A stretch of DNA of 64,000 nucleotides from Lachnospiraceae bacterium (GTDB taxonomy: Bacteria; Bacillota; Clostridia; Lachnospirales; Lachnospiraceae). Of the stretch, positions 34,300-43,306 are shown piece by piece (within the stretch, counting starts at the first letter, position 1; every line of letters begins with the position of its first letter). A program made the position numbers and the translations under genes. The DNA is taken from assembly GCA_014804795.1 (NCBI GenBank), contig JAAUZC010000002.1:1-64000 (forward strand). Reading direction: 5' to 3'. Below the pieces are notes generated by a model. The model did not search any database. It was not told the origin of the DNA and saw only the letters and a list, made by a program, of their open reading frames with translations.

Positions 34300-35747
34300 T
34301 GCCGGGAGAAATTTTTGTTGAAGAAGAGTTAAATGACAATCTGCGGGAAGAATGCGGTGTCTTCGGTATCTATGATTTTGATGGCGGAAACGTGGCGGAA
34401 TCCATTTATTATGGACTTTTATCTTTGCAGCACAGAGGCCAGGAGAGCTGTGGTATTGCCGTTTCCGATACAAACGGCCCGAAAAGGAAAGTACTTTCCA
34501 GCAGGGATATGGGGCTTGTCAATGAATCTTTTGATGCTGAAAAACTGGAGAAGCTGATCGGAGATATCGGTGTGGGACATGTCAGGTATTCTACGGCAGG
34601 TTCTTCCACGAGAGAAAATGCACAGCCCCTTGTACTGAATTATGTAAAGGGCACACTGGGATTTGCCCATAACGGAAATCTGGTGAATGCACCGGAACTC
34701 AGACGGGAGCTGGAACACACCGGGGCAATTTTTCAGACGACCATTGATTCCGAAGTGATTGCCTACCATGTGGCAAGGGAGAGACTGAATTCCAAAACCG
34801 TAGAGGAGGCGGTCGGCCGCGCCATGGCAAAGATCAAAGGCGCATATGCGCTTGTGGTCATGTCGCCGCGTAAGCTGATCGGGGCGAGGGATCCTTTCGG
34901 GTTCAGGCCTTTATGTATCGGAAAAAGAGATAATACCTATATTCTGGCATCAGAGAGCTGTGCGCTCGATACGATCGGAGCAGAGTTTATCAGAGATGTG
35001 GAACCGGGAGAGATCGTGACGATCAGCCCGGAAAAGGGAATTGTATCGGATAAGAGCATGTGCATCAGTCCGGAGAAACACGGCAGATGTATTTTCGAGT
35101 ATATTTATTTTGCAAGGCCGGACAGCCGGATTGACGGTGTCAGCGTCTATCAGGCGAGAATCCTTTCCGGGAAGTTTCTCGCTATGGATTCCCCTGTGGA
35201 AGCGGATCTTGTAGTGGGGGTGCCGGAATCGGGAAATGTGGCGGCTTTAGGCTACTCTCAGCAGTCGGGTATCCCTTACGGACAGGCCTTTGTGAAAAAT
35301 ACTTATATCGGCAGAACTTTTATCAAACCGGGTCAAAAGAGCAGAGAGAGCAGTGTGCAGGTGAAACTGAATGCCATCAGAGAGGCGGTGGAGGGCAAAA
35401 GGGTCGTGATGATAGATGATTCCATTGTCCGCGGAACCACTTCAGATAAAATCGTGCGTATGCTGCGGGATGCCGGGGCGAAAGAGGTACACATGCGTGT
35501 CAGCGCGCCGCCGTTTTTGTGGCCCTGCTATTTCGGGACGGATGTGCCGGCGAGGGAGCAGTTGATCGCCTATAACAGGGATATAGAGGAGATCAGGCAG
35601 ATCATCGGGGCTGATACACTTTCGTATCTGCGGGTAGAGAGATTAAAAGAGATGGTAGACAGATTGGGAATCTGTGACGGCTGCTTTACGGGAAAATACC
35701 CGATCGATCCGCCGAAAGAGGATATTCGCGGAGACTTCGAGGCATGA
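34299..35747 (+). CDS. purF: Amidophosphoribosyltransferase
   Basis: First committed step of purine synthesis: PRPP plus glutamine to phosphoribosylamine. The 482-residue protein has C19 (R-E-E-C-G-V-F-G-I) as the likely N-terminal nucleophile after removal of an 18-residue propeptide. The PRPP loop is V-M-I-D-D-S-I-V-R-G-T-T. Two late cysteines (G-I-C-D-G-C-F-T-G) and a mid-sequence one fit the Fe-S form of the Bacillus type. Coupled to purC. Confidence 0.97.
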   Translation: MPGEIFVEEELNDNLREECGVFGIYDFDGGNVAESIYYGLLSLQHRGQESCGIAVSDTNGPKRKVLSSRDMGLVNESFDAEKLEKLIGDIGVGHVRYSTAGSSTRENAQPLVLNYVKGTLGFAHNGNLVNAPELRRELEHTGAIFQTTIDSEVIAYHVARERLNSKTVEEAVGRAMAKIKGAYALVVMSPRKLIGARDPFGFRPLCIGKRDNTYILASESCALDTIGAEFIRDVEPGEIVTISPEKGIVSDKSMCISPEKHGRCIFEYIYFARPDSRIDGVSVYQARILSGKFLAMDSPVEADLVVGVPESGNVAALGYSQQSGIPYGQAFVKNTYIGRTFIKPGQKSRESSVQVKLNAIREAVEGKRVVMIDDSIVRGTTSDKIVRMLRDAGAKEVHMRVSAPPFLWPCYFGTDVPAREQLIAYNRDIEEIRQIIGADTLSYLRVERLKEMVDRLGICDGCFTGKYPIDPPKEDIRGDFEA

Positions 35748-35773
35748 TAAGGCGGATTGCGAATGGTTGTAGA

Positions 35774-35820
35774 ATGGCGAAAGCTCGAAGAGCAAATCTA
35801 TTCGCTGCGGCGCGATTTGT
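35774..35820. repeat. Degenerate copy of the 46-bp palindromic repeat
   Basis: Starts ATGGCGAA-AGCTC and continues to a TTCGC..GCG-rich part, in the same order as the units at 63167-63275. It lies in the 122-bp purF-purB gap. Confidence 0.4.
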
Positions 35821-35869
35821 GTAAGTAAATTGCAGCGGTTCCCGTATAAAATCAGATTTGGAGGTAAAC

Positions 35870-37303
35870 ATGGCAACAGACAGATATGTAAGCCCGCTTT
35901 CGGAGCGGTATGCCAGCAAGGAGATGCAGTACATTTTTTCGCCGGATATGAAGTTTAAAACCTGGAGAAAGCTGTGGATTGCGCTTGCCGAGACAGAAAA
36001 GGAGCTGGGATTGGATATTACGCAGGAGCAGATTGATGAACTCAAGGCGAATGCGGATAATATCAACTATGATGTGGCGAAAGAGCGGGAGAAAATAGTC
36101 CGCCATGATGTGATGAGCCATGTGTATGCCTACGGGCAGCAGTGTCCGAAGGCAAAAGGTATCATCCACCTGGGGGCGACATCCTGTTATGTAGGGGACA
36201 ATACGGACATTATCATCATGACCGAGGCCCTGAAACTTGTGAAGAAAAAACTGGTCAATGTTCTGGATGAACTGGCGCGGTTTGCAGATACTTATAAGAG
36301 TCTGCCGACTCTTGCCTTTACACATTTTCAGCCGGCGCAGCCGACGACGGTGGGAAAACGGGCAACACTCTGGATGCAGGAATTCTGTCTGGATCTGGAG
36401 GATCTGAACCATGTGCTTGACGGGATGAAGCTGCTTGGTTCCAAAGGTACTACCGGCACGCAGGCTTCTTTTATGGAGTTGTTTGACAAAGACCAGGAGA
36501 TCATTGACAGAATCGATCCGATGATTGCAGAAAAGATGGGATTTAAAGAGTGTTATCCGGTATCCGGACAGACTTATTCCCGAAAAGTGGATACAAGGGT
36601 ATGCAATGTGCTGGCGGGGATTGCGGCTTCCGCCCATAAGATGAGCAACGATATCAGGCTGCTGCAGCATTTAAAAGAGGTGGAGGAACCTTTTGAGAAA
36701 AACCAGATCGGTTCTTCTGCGATGGCTTATAAGAGAAATCCGATGCGAAGTGAGAGAATCGCGTCCCTGTCCAGATATGTGATGGCGGAAGCGTTGAATC
36801 CGGCCATGACTTCGGCGGTGCAGTGGTTTGAGAGAACGTTAGATGATTCCGCAAATAAGCGGCTTTCGATTCCCGAGGCTTTTCTTGCAACAGACGGTGT
36901 GCTGGATCTGTGCTTAAATGTGGTGGACGGTCTGGTGGTTTATCCGAAAGTGATAGAGAAGCATCTGATGAGCGAACTGCCTTTTATGGCGACCGAAAAT
37001 ATTATGATGGATGCGGTAAAGGCAGGCGGCGACAGACAGGAAATCCATGAGAAGATCCGCGGGCTTTCTATGGAGGCCGGAAAGAATGTGAAAATAGAGG
37101 GCGGTGAGAATAATCTGCTTGATCTGATCGCCGCGGATGAGAGCTTTGGTCTGACAAGGGAAGAGCTTGAGAACTGTATGGAACCGTCCGGATACATCGG
37201 ACGTGCGCCCGAACAGGTGGATGCTTTCCTGCGTAAGGTAGTGCTTCCGATCATGGAGGAAAATAAGGAACTGCTTGGTATGAAAGCAGAAATTAATGTA
37301 TAA
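35870..37303 (+). CDS. purB: Adenylosuccinate lyase
   Basis: Cleaves SAICAR and adenylosuccinate. ATG 35870 follows ggaggt; a TTG at 35858 is in frame but overlaps that site. The 477-residue length is normal. The fumarase/aspartase superfamily signature G-S-S-A-M-A-Y-K-R-N-P-M is at about residues 283-294, and T-H-F-Q-P-A-Q-P-T-T with the catalytic His is upstream. Located between purF and purA in the same direction. Confidence 0.96.
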   Translation: MATDRYVSPLSERYASKEMQYIFSPDMKFKTWRKLWIALAETEKELGLDITQEQIDELKANADNINYDVAKEREKIVRHDVMSHVYAYGQQCPKAKGIIHLGATSCYVGDNTDIIIMTEALKLVKKKLVNVLDELARFADTYKSLPTLAFTHFQPAQPTTVGKRATLWMQEFCLDLEDLNHVLDGMKLLGSKGTTGTQASFMELFDKDQEIIDRIDPMIAEKMGFKECYPVSGQTYSRKVDTRVCNVLAGIAASAHKMSNDIRLLQHLKEVEEPFEKNQIGSSAMAYKRNPMRSERIASLSRYVMAEALNPAMTSAVQWFERTLDDSANKRLSIPEAFLATDGVLDLCLNVVDGLVVYPKVIEKHLMSELPFMATENIMMDAVKAGGDRQEIHEKIRGLSMEAGKNVKIEGGENNLLDLIAADESFGLTREELENCMEPSGYIGRAPEQVDAFLRKVVLPIMEENKELLGMKAEINV

Positions 37304-37324
37304 ACAAAAGGTTTGTGCGGACTT

Positions 37325-37448
37325 ATGCGGAACTGGAATCAGCATCTGCTTGTACAGTGCCCAGAGGAAATACTGACTGAGAAGCAGGCAGGATTTTCTC
37401 TGCTGTTATCGGGTACTGGAAGGGCAGATGCGGAACTGGAATGGAGGA
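37325..37448 (+). promoter_or_regulatory. Structured leader of purA with repeated motif
   Basis: Contains atgcggaactggaat at 37325-37339 and again at 37428-37442, the latter merging with the purA ribosome site ggagga. GCATCTGC at 37342-37349 can pair with GCAGATGC at 37425-37432, closing a loop with a smaller internal hairpin. The same gatgcggaactggaa motif sits before lysC. Confidence 0.45.
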
Positions 37449-37454
37449 AAGAAT

Positions 37455-38756
37455 ATGGTTAAGGCAGTTGTAGGGGCAAACTGGGGAGATGAAGGAAAAG
37501 GCAAGATCACGGATATGATGGCAGAAAATGCGGATATCATCGTCCGTTTTCAGGGTGGCGCCAACGCGGGACATACGATTGTCAATGAATATGGAAAATT
37601 TGCGCTGCATACGCTGCCGTCCGGTGTGTTCTATGATCATACGACAAGCATTATCGGAAACGGTGTGGCACTAAACATTCCCGTGCTTTTTGCAGAAATA
37701 CAATCCATTACGGAGAAAGGTGTGCCTGCGCCGAAACTGCTTGTTTCCGACAGGGCGCAGATCGTGATGCCGTACCATATTCTGTTTGACCAGTATGAGG
37801 AAGAACGGCTTGGCGGAAAATCTTTTGGCTCCACGAAGTCCGGTATCGCGCCGTTTTATTCCGATAAATACGCGAAGATCGGCATTCAGGTGAGCGATCT
37901 GTTTGACGAGGCGCTGCTTCTTGAGAAACTGGAAAGAGTCTGCGTGACAAAAAATGTGATCCTGGAGCATCTGTATCATAAGCCGCTTTTAAAACCGGAA
38001 GAGCTGCTTGCTACGCTGCGGGAATATAAAGAGATGGTGGAACCTTATGTCTGTGATGTGTCTTTATATCTGCACAAAGCATTAAAAGAGGATAAAACTG
38101 TACTGTTGGAAGGGCAGCTTGGTACGTTGAAGGATACGGATCACGGGATTTATCCGATGGTGACAAGTTCTTCCACGCTGGCAGCCTACGGCGCTATCGG
38201 CGCAGGAATTCCGCCCTGTGAGATCAAACAGATCGTGACGGTTTGTAAGGCCTATTCTTCCGCGGTCGGCGCGGGTGCGTTTGTGTCGGAAATATTTGGA
38301 GAGGAAGCAGATGAACTGAGACGCCGCGGCGGTGACGGCGGTGAATACGGTGCGACTACGGGCCGTCCGCGTCGCATGGGCTGGTTTGACTGTGTGGCTT
38401 CCAAATACGGCTGCCGTTTGCAGGGAACCACCGATGTGGCATTTACTGTGCTTGATGTGCTCGGATATCTGGACGAGATTCCGGTTTGTGTCGGCTATGA
38501 GATTGACGGTGAAGTGACTACCGATTTTCCTGTGACGCATAAGCTGGAAAAGGCTAAACCCGTATTGGAGACACTGCCCGGTTGGAAGTGCGATATCAGG
38601 GGAATTAAAAAATATGAGGATCTGCCGGAGAACTGCCGCGGCTATATTGAGTTTATTGAAAAAAAGATCGAGTATCCGATCACAATGGTCAGCAACGGAC
38701 CGGGCAGAGCGGATATTATCTACAGAAAGAGCCCTCTGAAACAGACGGAATCCTAA
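37455..38756 (+). CDS. purA: Adenylosuccinate synthetase
   Basis: Converts IMP to adenylosuccinate with GTP and aspartate. ATG 37455 follows ggagga; an ATG at 37428 is inside the leader repeat. The 433-residue protein has the P-loop G-A-N-W-G-D-E-G-K-G-K at the start, N-A-G-H-T-I, and G-A-T-T-G-R-P-R-R-M-G-W late. With purB this supplies AMP. A HAD phosphatase follows 23 bp later. Confidence 0.97.
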   Translation: MVKAVVGANWGDEGKGKITDMMAENADIIVRFQGGANAGHTIVNEYGKFALHTLPSGVFYDHTTSIIGNGVALNIPVLFAEIQSITEKGVPAPKLLVSDRAQIVMPYHILFDQYEEERLGGKSFGSTKSGIAPFYSDKYAKIGIQVSDLFDEALLLEKLERVCVTKNVILEHLYHKPLLKPEELLATLREYKEMVEPYVCDVSLYLHKALKEDKTVLLEGQLGTLKDTDHGIYPMVTSSSTLAAYGAIGAGIPPCEIKQIVTVCKAYSSAVGAGAFVSEIFGEEADELRRRGGDGGEYGATTGRPRRMGWFDCVASKYGCRLQGTTDVAFTVLDVLGYLDEIPVCVGYEIDGEVTTDFPVTHKLEKAKPVLETLPGWKCDIRGIKKYEDLPENCRGYIEFIEKKIEYPITMVSNGPGRADIIYRKSPLKQTES

Positions 38757-38779
38757 AGTGAGGCGGAAGAGGATTTTAT

Positions 38780-39388
38780 ATGATTAAAAATATTATTTTT
38801 GATATCGGTAATGTATTGACAGATTTCAGGTGGCAGGAATTTTTTGCCGGATTCGGATATGAGGATGAGGTGTTAAAGAGACTGGCAAAAGCTACTGTGG
38901 GAAGTACCCTGTGGGATGAAGTGGACAGGGGTGTCTGGAGCGATGAGGAACTGATAGAAGGATTTATTCAAAACGATCCTTCCCTGGAGCCGGAGCTGCT
39001 GCAGATATTCACAAATATCCACGGTATGGTGACAAAGCGCGGCTATGCGATTCCGTGGATTCAGAGTTTGCAGAAAGCGGGATATCGTTGTTACTATCTT
39101 TCCAATTTCAGTCATAAAGCGCATACAGAGTGCGCGGATGCATTGGATTTTCTGGAATATATGGACGGCGGTATTTTGTCCTATCAGGATAAGATGATCA
39201 AACCGGACAGGAAGATTTATCAGCTTTTGCTGAATCGATACGGGCTGAAAGCGCAGGAATGTGTTTTTCTGGATGATACACAGAAAAATATTTCGGCAGC
39301 GGCAGAGCTTGGCATCCATACGATTCTGTTTCAGGACAGGGAGCAGGCAGTACTGGAACTTGAGAAACTGGGGGTAAGTACAGCATAA
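38780..39388 (+). CDS. HAD-superfamily hydrolase, YihX-like
   Basis: A 202-residue protein with motif I F-D-I-G-N-V-L-T-D-F at the start (first Asp nucleophile; second acidic position replaced by Asn as in YihX/epoxide-hydrolase-like HADs), motif II S-N-F-S, and motif III K-P-D-R with V-F-L-D-D-T at about 154-159. Likely a small-molecule phosphatase. Ribosome site is weak; it is probably read with purA. Confidence 0.88.
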   Translation: MIKNIIFDIGNVLTDFRWQEFFAGFGYEDEVLKRLAKATVGSTLWDEVDRGVWSDEELIEGFIQNDPSLEPELLQIFTNIHGMVTKRGYAIPWIQSLQKAGYRCYYLSNFSHKAHTECADALDFLEYMDGGILSYQDKMIKPDRKIYQLLLNRYGLKAQECVFLDDTQKNISAAAELGIHTILFQDREQAVLELEKLGVSTA

Positions 39389-39417
39389 AAAAGGTTCGGT
39401 ATAATGCCATGACCGGT

Positions 39418-39447
39418 TTGGTCAAAGGAAAAGTTACCTGATATAAT
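39418..39447 (+). promoter_or_regulatory. Putative promoter of the SEC-C gene
   Basis: TTGGTC at 39418-39423, 18-bp spacer, TATAAT at 39442-39447. Confidence 0.5.
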
Positions 39448-39495
39448 GATATATTAAATATAATCCATACTAAAAATGATAAAGGAGTGAAAATT

Positions 39496-40002
39496 ATGGC
39501 TTTATTAAAAAAATGGCGTGATATGGCATATTCAGAGACCGCAAATAAGGGTGATCTGCAGAGACTGTGGAAGCAGTATTTCGAGGATGAGGAGGGGATT
39601 TATGCGCAGCTCCTCAAAAATCCTGACGAAGTGGTGACCGGTACAGTCAAAGAACTGGCTGAGAAGTATGATGTGGACATTATGACGATGACCGGTTTTC
39701 TGGATGGCATTAATGACAGCCTGAAAGAGCAGAATCCGATCGAGGAGATGGAAGAGGATACGGTGGTAAACTTAGGGTTTGAGAAGGAACTGCTCTATAA
39801 GAATATGGTAGCGGCAGGCGCTGACTGGCTCTATAATCTCGAGGAGTGGGAGCCGATCTTTGACGAAGAGAGAAGAAAAGAACTGTATAAAGAGCAGAAA
39901 TCTTCCACGACAATCGTAAAAGAAGAAAAGATATATCCCAATGATCCCTGTCCGTGCGGAAGCGGCAAAAAATATAAGAAATGCTGTGGGAAAAACAAGT
40001 AA
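39496..40002 (+). CDS. SEC-C zinc-motif protein
   Basis: ATG 39496 follows aaaggag at 8 bp; 168 residues. Residues 1-140 are helical and acidic; the C-terminus is a complete SEC-C zinc motif ([15 protein letters not shown]), the same as at the SecA tail, used to bind ribosomes or SecB. The function of stand-alone proteins of this type is unclear. After the TAA the frame stays open and encodes a second, damaged SEC-C motif. Confidence 0.88.
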   Translation: MALLKKWRDMAYSETANKGDLQRLWKQYFEDEEGIYAQLLKNPDEVVTGTVKELAEKYDVDIMTMTGFLDGINDSLKEQNPIEEMEEDTVVNLGFEKELLYKNMVAAGADWLYNLEEWEPIFDEERRKELYKEQKSSTTIVKEEKIYPNDPCPCGSGKKYKKCCGKNK

Positions 40003-40053
40003 TGTTGCCGCTCGCGGCAAAAGTATAAAAAGTGCTGCGGCAGAGGGAAATGA
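40003..40053 (+). pseudogene. In-frame relic of a second SEC-C motif
   Basis: Directly after the TAA of the SEC-C gene the same frame reads C-R-S-R-Q-K-Y-K-K-C-C-G-R-G-K and stops at TGA 40051-40053. It repeats the functional motif 17 codons later with the first CxC damaged, which suggests an ancestral tandem motif cut off by a stop codon, or rare readthrough. Confidence 0.6.
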
Positions 40054-40104
40054 TATACGGGTGACCAGGCACCGGGTATTTATTGAAAACGGGGGGAGCA
40101 GATT

Positions 40105-40749
40105 ATGGCAGAATTAGGAAAAAAAGAACAGCTTGTCTTTGAAATCACACAGCTTGAGTGGGATATGTTTCAGCATGTCTATAATACCGGCGGCAGGGCA
40201 TCCTGTCAGGATAATCCGGATACTTTTTTCAAGATGCGCATGAGCCAGTGGCTGGCTTATTCCGGGGAAGTGCTGGAAAGCTATAAGGCGGATTGTGTAA
40301 AGGCGATAGAAAACGGAGATAATCTGCTGTGGCAGAAGTATGCCCGCATGATGGAAACGACTTATCCCGAAGAGTATGAAAATGTAAAGCAGTATCTGCC
40401 GGAGATATCGGAGGAGAGCAGGAAGAAGATCGAGGAGATCGTAAAGATCCATATGGAGTGGGATGCCTATATGGCAAAGCACTATCCGAATATCAGGAAG
40501 CGCGGCAGAGTGGCAACTACTGAAGAGGATAATGTGGCAGCAGGTTCTTCCATGGAGAGTTATCTGCGCTGTGAGTTGATGTCCTATTCCGAAAGGACGC
40601 GAGAACTGATCTATCAGGAGACGAAAGAAGCTTATGCGCAGGGGGAAAATACCCTGAAAGAGATCATAGCCAACGAAACCAGGTTTTACGGCTATGGGAC
40701 GCTTGAGGAAGCGGAGACAAAACACGGAGAGATTCCCGGTTTAGACTAA
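40105..40749 (+). CDS. DUF4125-like protein
   Basis: A 214-residue soluble helical protein with a strong ribosome site (gggggag). The start L-V-F-E-I-T-Q-L-E-W-D-M-F and the block R-M-S-Q-W-L-A-Y fit DUF4125 as I remember it; no catalytic motif is recognised. The frequent Trp/Tyr/Glu pattern suggests a globular helical fold. It follows the SEC-C gene in the same direction (102 bp gap) and may share its transcript. Confidence 0.7.
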   Translation: MAELGKKEQLVFEITQLEWDMFQHVYNTGGRASCQDNPDTFFKMRMSQWLAYSGEVLESYKADCVKAIENGDNLLWQKYARMMETTYPEEYENVKQYLPEISEESRKKIEEIVKIHMEWDAYMAKHYPNIRKRGRVATTEEDNVAAGSSMESYLRCELMSYSERTRELIYQETKEAYAQGENTLKEIIANETRFYGYGTLEEAETKHGEIPGLD

Positions 40750-40829
40750 ATCATGAACGTCAGTAAGAAACAATTTTCCGCAGGATTAGCAATAGTCTTG
40801 CGGAACTTTGCTTTTGAGGGAGCATATAG

Positions 40830-41507
40830 ATGAAGATATTGATGATTGAAGACGACCTGAGTCTGATAAACGGTTTATCCTATGCGATAAGAAAACAAGG
40901 CTATGAATTGGATATCGCCAGAACAAGTGCGGAGGCCGACAGGGCATTTGAGAACGGAAAATACGATCTGGTCATTCTCGATGTATCGCTTCCCGACGGC
41001 AGCGGTTTTGATCTGTGTAAAAAAATCCGCATCACATCAAAGGTGCCGGTCATATTTCTCACCGCTGCGGACGAGGAGACCGATATTATCATGGGACTCG
41101 ACATCGGCGGCGATGATTATATTACAAAGCCCTTCAAACTTGCTGTCCTGATGTCAAGAATAAATGCAATTTTGCGGCGGAGCAATCATTTTAATACGGA
41201 TGCCGCAGAACTGGATTCAAACGGCATACGGGTGGAATTGTTAAAGGGAAAAGTATATAAAAACGGTGCATTGCTCGATCTGACGGCGAATGAATATAAG
41301 CTGTTGTGCATGTTTATGGAGAACCCTGATATTGTACTGACTTCCGAGCAGATTCTGGGGAAGCTGTGGGACTGCAAAGAGAGCTATGTGGACAGCAGCA
41401 CACTGACCGTATATATACGCAGGCTGCGAACAAAAATAGAGGATAATCCGAGTGTGCCGGAAAGGATAGTGACAGTGCGGGGAATGGGGTATAAATGGAA
41501 TGTTTGA
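40830..41507 (+). CDS. OmpR-family response regulator
   Basis: A 225-residue regulator with receiver (E7-D8-D9, phosphoacceptor D51, T79, K100 region) and C-terminal winged helix (S-Y-V-D-S-S-T-L-T-V-Y-I-R-R-L-R). It overlaps the kinase gene by 8 bp and is followed by an ABC ATPase and FtsX permease, the layout of VncRS/Bce-like modules that answer to peptide antibiotics. Confidence 0.93.
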   Translation: MKILMIEDDLSLINGLSYAIRKQGYELDIARTSAEADRAFENGKYDLVILDVSLPDGSGFDLCKKIRITSKVPVIFLTAADEETDIIMGLDIGGDDYITKPFKLAVLMSRINAILRRSNHFNTDAAELDSNGIRVELLKGKVYKNGALLDLTANEYKLLCMFMENPDIVLTSEQILGKLWDCKESYVDSSTLTVYIRRLRTKIEDNPSVPERIVTVRGMGYKWNV

Positions 41508-42540
41508 AATGAAAATTCTCACGGACAAAAATATCAGGCGGTTGTTTTGTGAAATCATATTGTGCGTAATCATATTTGTTGTGCTCGCCGCATTTTTTAT
41601 GCAGTTTGAAAGCGCGTCGCTTTTTATATTTGCCGCATCCTTCTGTATGGCGCTTACGATTTTAGGATTTTGCTGCGGATGTTTTTGCAGGCAGAACAAA
41701 ATCATTGAGGACGCAGCTGCCCATATTGCCGCGTACAGTTCAGGGGATACGAGTGTTCGGATTGACTGTGACGACGAGGGGGAGCTTAACAAGCTGTTTC
41801 ACGAGATCAATTCGCTGGCGGCAATACTGAATGCCCACGCCGAACATGAACTCCGCTCCAAAGAGTTTTTGAAAAATACCATATCCGATATCTCTCATCA
41901 GTTGAAAACGCCGCTTGCGGCGTTAAATATTTACAACGGTATTATGCAGGACGATACGACAGATTTGTCGGAAATCAAAGAGTTTGTTAATCTCTCGGAA
42001 CAGGAACTTGACAGAATAGAAACGCTTGTGCAAAATCTTTTGAAAATCACAAAACTTGATGCAGGGACGGCTGTCACTGTCAGAAAAGAAGAAAATGTTT
42101 ACGAAATGCTGGAGGAGATTAAAGAGCATTTTGCCTTCCGCGCAAAGCAGGAGGAAAAGCAGATCATTTTAGCGGGAGATGCTGCGGCAAGCTTTTCCTG
42201 TGACCGCATATGGCTTACGGAAGCTATGGAGAATATTGTGAAAAACGCGCTCGATCACACTGCGCCCGGCGATAAGATAAACCTGGGATGTAAGAGTCTT
42301 TCGTCTGTTGTGCAGATTACGGTGAAAGATAACGGCAGCGGTATTCATCCGGAGGATCTGCATCATATTTTCAAGCGGTTTTACCGCAGCCGTTTTTCCA
42401 AAGATACACAGGGCGTCGGACTCGGGCTTTCCCTTGCAAAGTCGATCATAGAAGCCCATAACGGCACGATAGAGGTGGACAGCGAACCCGGGGGCGGAAC
42501 AAACTTTGTCATTAATTTTCTGATTCCTACAAAATTGTAG
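41500..42540 (+). CDS. Sensor histidine kinase
   Basis: A 346-residue kinase with two hydrophobic segments (about 16-35 and 40-60) and almost no extracellular loop, so it probably senses through its transporter. It has a HAMP-like linker, H133 in S-D-I-S-H-Q-L-K-T-P, an N-box (I-V-K-N-A-L-D-H) and G-boxes D-N-G-S-G-I and G-V-G-L-G-L. Partner of the upstream regulator. Confidence 0.93.
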   Translation: MFEMKILTDKNIRRLFCEIILCVIIFVVLAAFFMQFESASLFIFAASFCMALTILGFCCGCFCRQNKIIEDAAAHIAAYSSGDTSVRIDCDDEGELNKLFHEINSLAAILNAHAEHELRSKEFLKNTISDISHQLKTPLAALNIYNGIMQDDTTDLSEIKEFVNLSEQELDRIETLVQNLLKITKLDAGTAVTVRKEENVYEMLEEIKEHFAFRAKQEEKQIILAGDAAASFSCDRIWLTEAMENIVKNALDHTAPGDKINLGCKSLSSVVQITVKDNGSGIHPEDLHHIFKRFYRSRFSKDTQGVGLGLSLAKSIIEAHNGTIEVDSEPGGGTNFVINFLIPTKL

Positions 42541-42610
42541 GCTTATATTCATCTTACTGTAGGGTTTTGCTGATATTCTTAATGCAAATAAACAGAAAGA
42601 GGTACTCATT

Positions 42611-43306
42611 ATGAACTTATTAGAGGTAAGATCCATCTCGAAAACCTACGGTAGCGGTGAAACTGCCGTCCGCGCATTGAAGAATGTCAGCTTTACAGTG
42701 CCAAAAGGCGAGTTTGTCACAGTTGTCGGTGAGTCGGGAAGCGGAAAATCAACGCTTCTCAATATGATAGGCGCGCTCGACACACCAACTGCCGGAAAGG
42801 TATTTATCGACGGTAAGGATACATTTTCCATGAAGGACACTAATCTGACAATTTTTCGCCGCAGAAATATCGGTTTCATTTTCCAATCCTTCAACTTAAT
42901 TCCCGAACTTACGGTTGAACAAAACATAATATTCCCCCTGCTTCTCGACTATAAAAAGCCGGATACGGGATATCTGGAAGAATTGCTGGAGGTGCTTAAT
43001 CTGAGAGATCGCCGTAAGCATCTGCCGGGGCAACTGTCGGGCGGGCAGCAGCAGAGGGTGGCGATCGGCAGAGCATTGATCACACGTCCTGCCCTTATTT
43101 TGGCGGATGAACCAACCGGAAATCTCGATACACAAAACAGCAGTGAAGTGATCGCGCTTTTGCGGGAGGCATCACGCAAGTACAGGCAGACAATCATCAT
43201 GATCACGCACAACCGCTCTATCGCAGCGTCTGCTGACCGGGTGCTCAATGTGTCCGACGGTGTGCTATCTGATCTGGGAGGTGCAGGCAATGAAAAGTTA
43301 TCTTAA
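42611..43306 (+). CDS. ABC ATPase, MacB/LolD/BceA type
   Basis: A 231-residue ATPase with Walker A G-E-S-G-S-G-K-S, signature L-S-G-G-Q-Q-Q-R-V and Walker B L-I-L-A-D-E-P-T-G-N-L-D. That D-E-P-T-G-N-L-D ending marks the family that powers FtsX-type permeases. It overlaps the permease gene by 17 bp. A 70-bp gap after the kinase gene could hold the promoter targeted by the regulator. Confidence 0.94.
   Translation: MNLLEVRSISKTYGSGETAVRALKNVSFTVPKGEFVTVVGESGSGKSTLLNMIGALDTPTAGKVFIDGKDTFSMKDTNLTIFRRRNIGFIFQSFNLIPELTVEQNIIFPLLLDYKKPDTGYLEELLEVLNLRDRRKHLPGQLSGGQQQRVAIGRALITRPALILADEPTGNLDTQNSSEVIALLREASRKYRQTIIMITHNRSIAASADRVLNVSDGVLSDLGGAGNEKLS

Noticed and set aside
35852..36670. Antisense open frame of 272 codons
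   Set aside because: It lies opposite purB, whose signatures are clear; composition is that of a shadow frame.
37428..37454. Upstream ATG as start of purA
   Set aside because: It is part of a DNA motif repeated before another gene; ATG 37455 has the ribosome site and the family start.
40771..40797. Terminator between the DUF4125-like gene and the response regulator
   Set aside because: TTCCGCA and TGCGGAA can pair, but the loop is long and no T-run follows directly; too weak to list.
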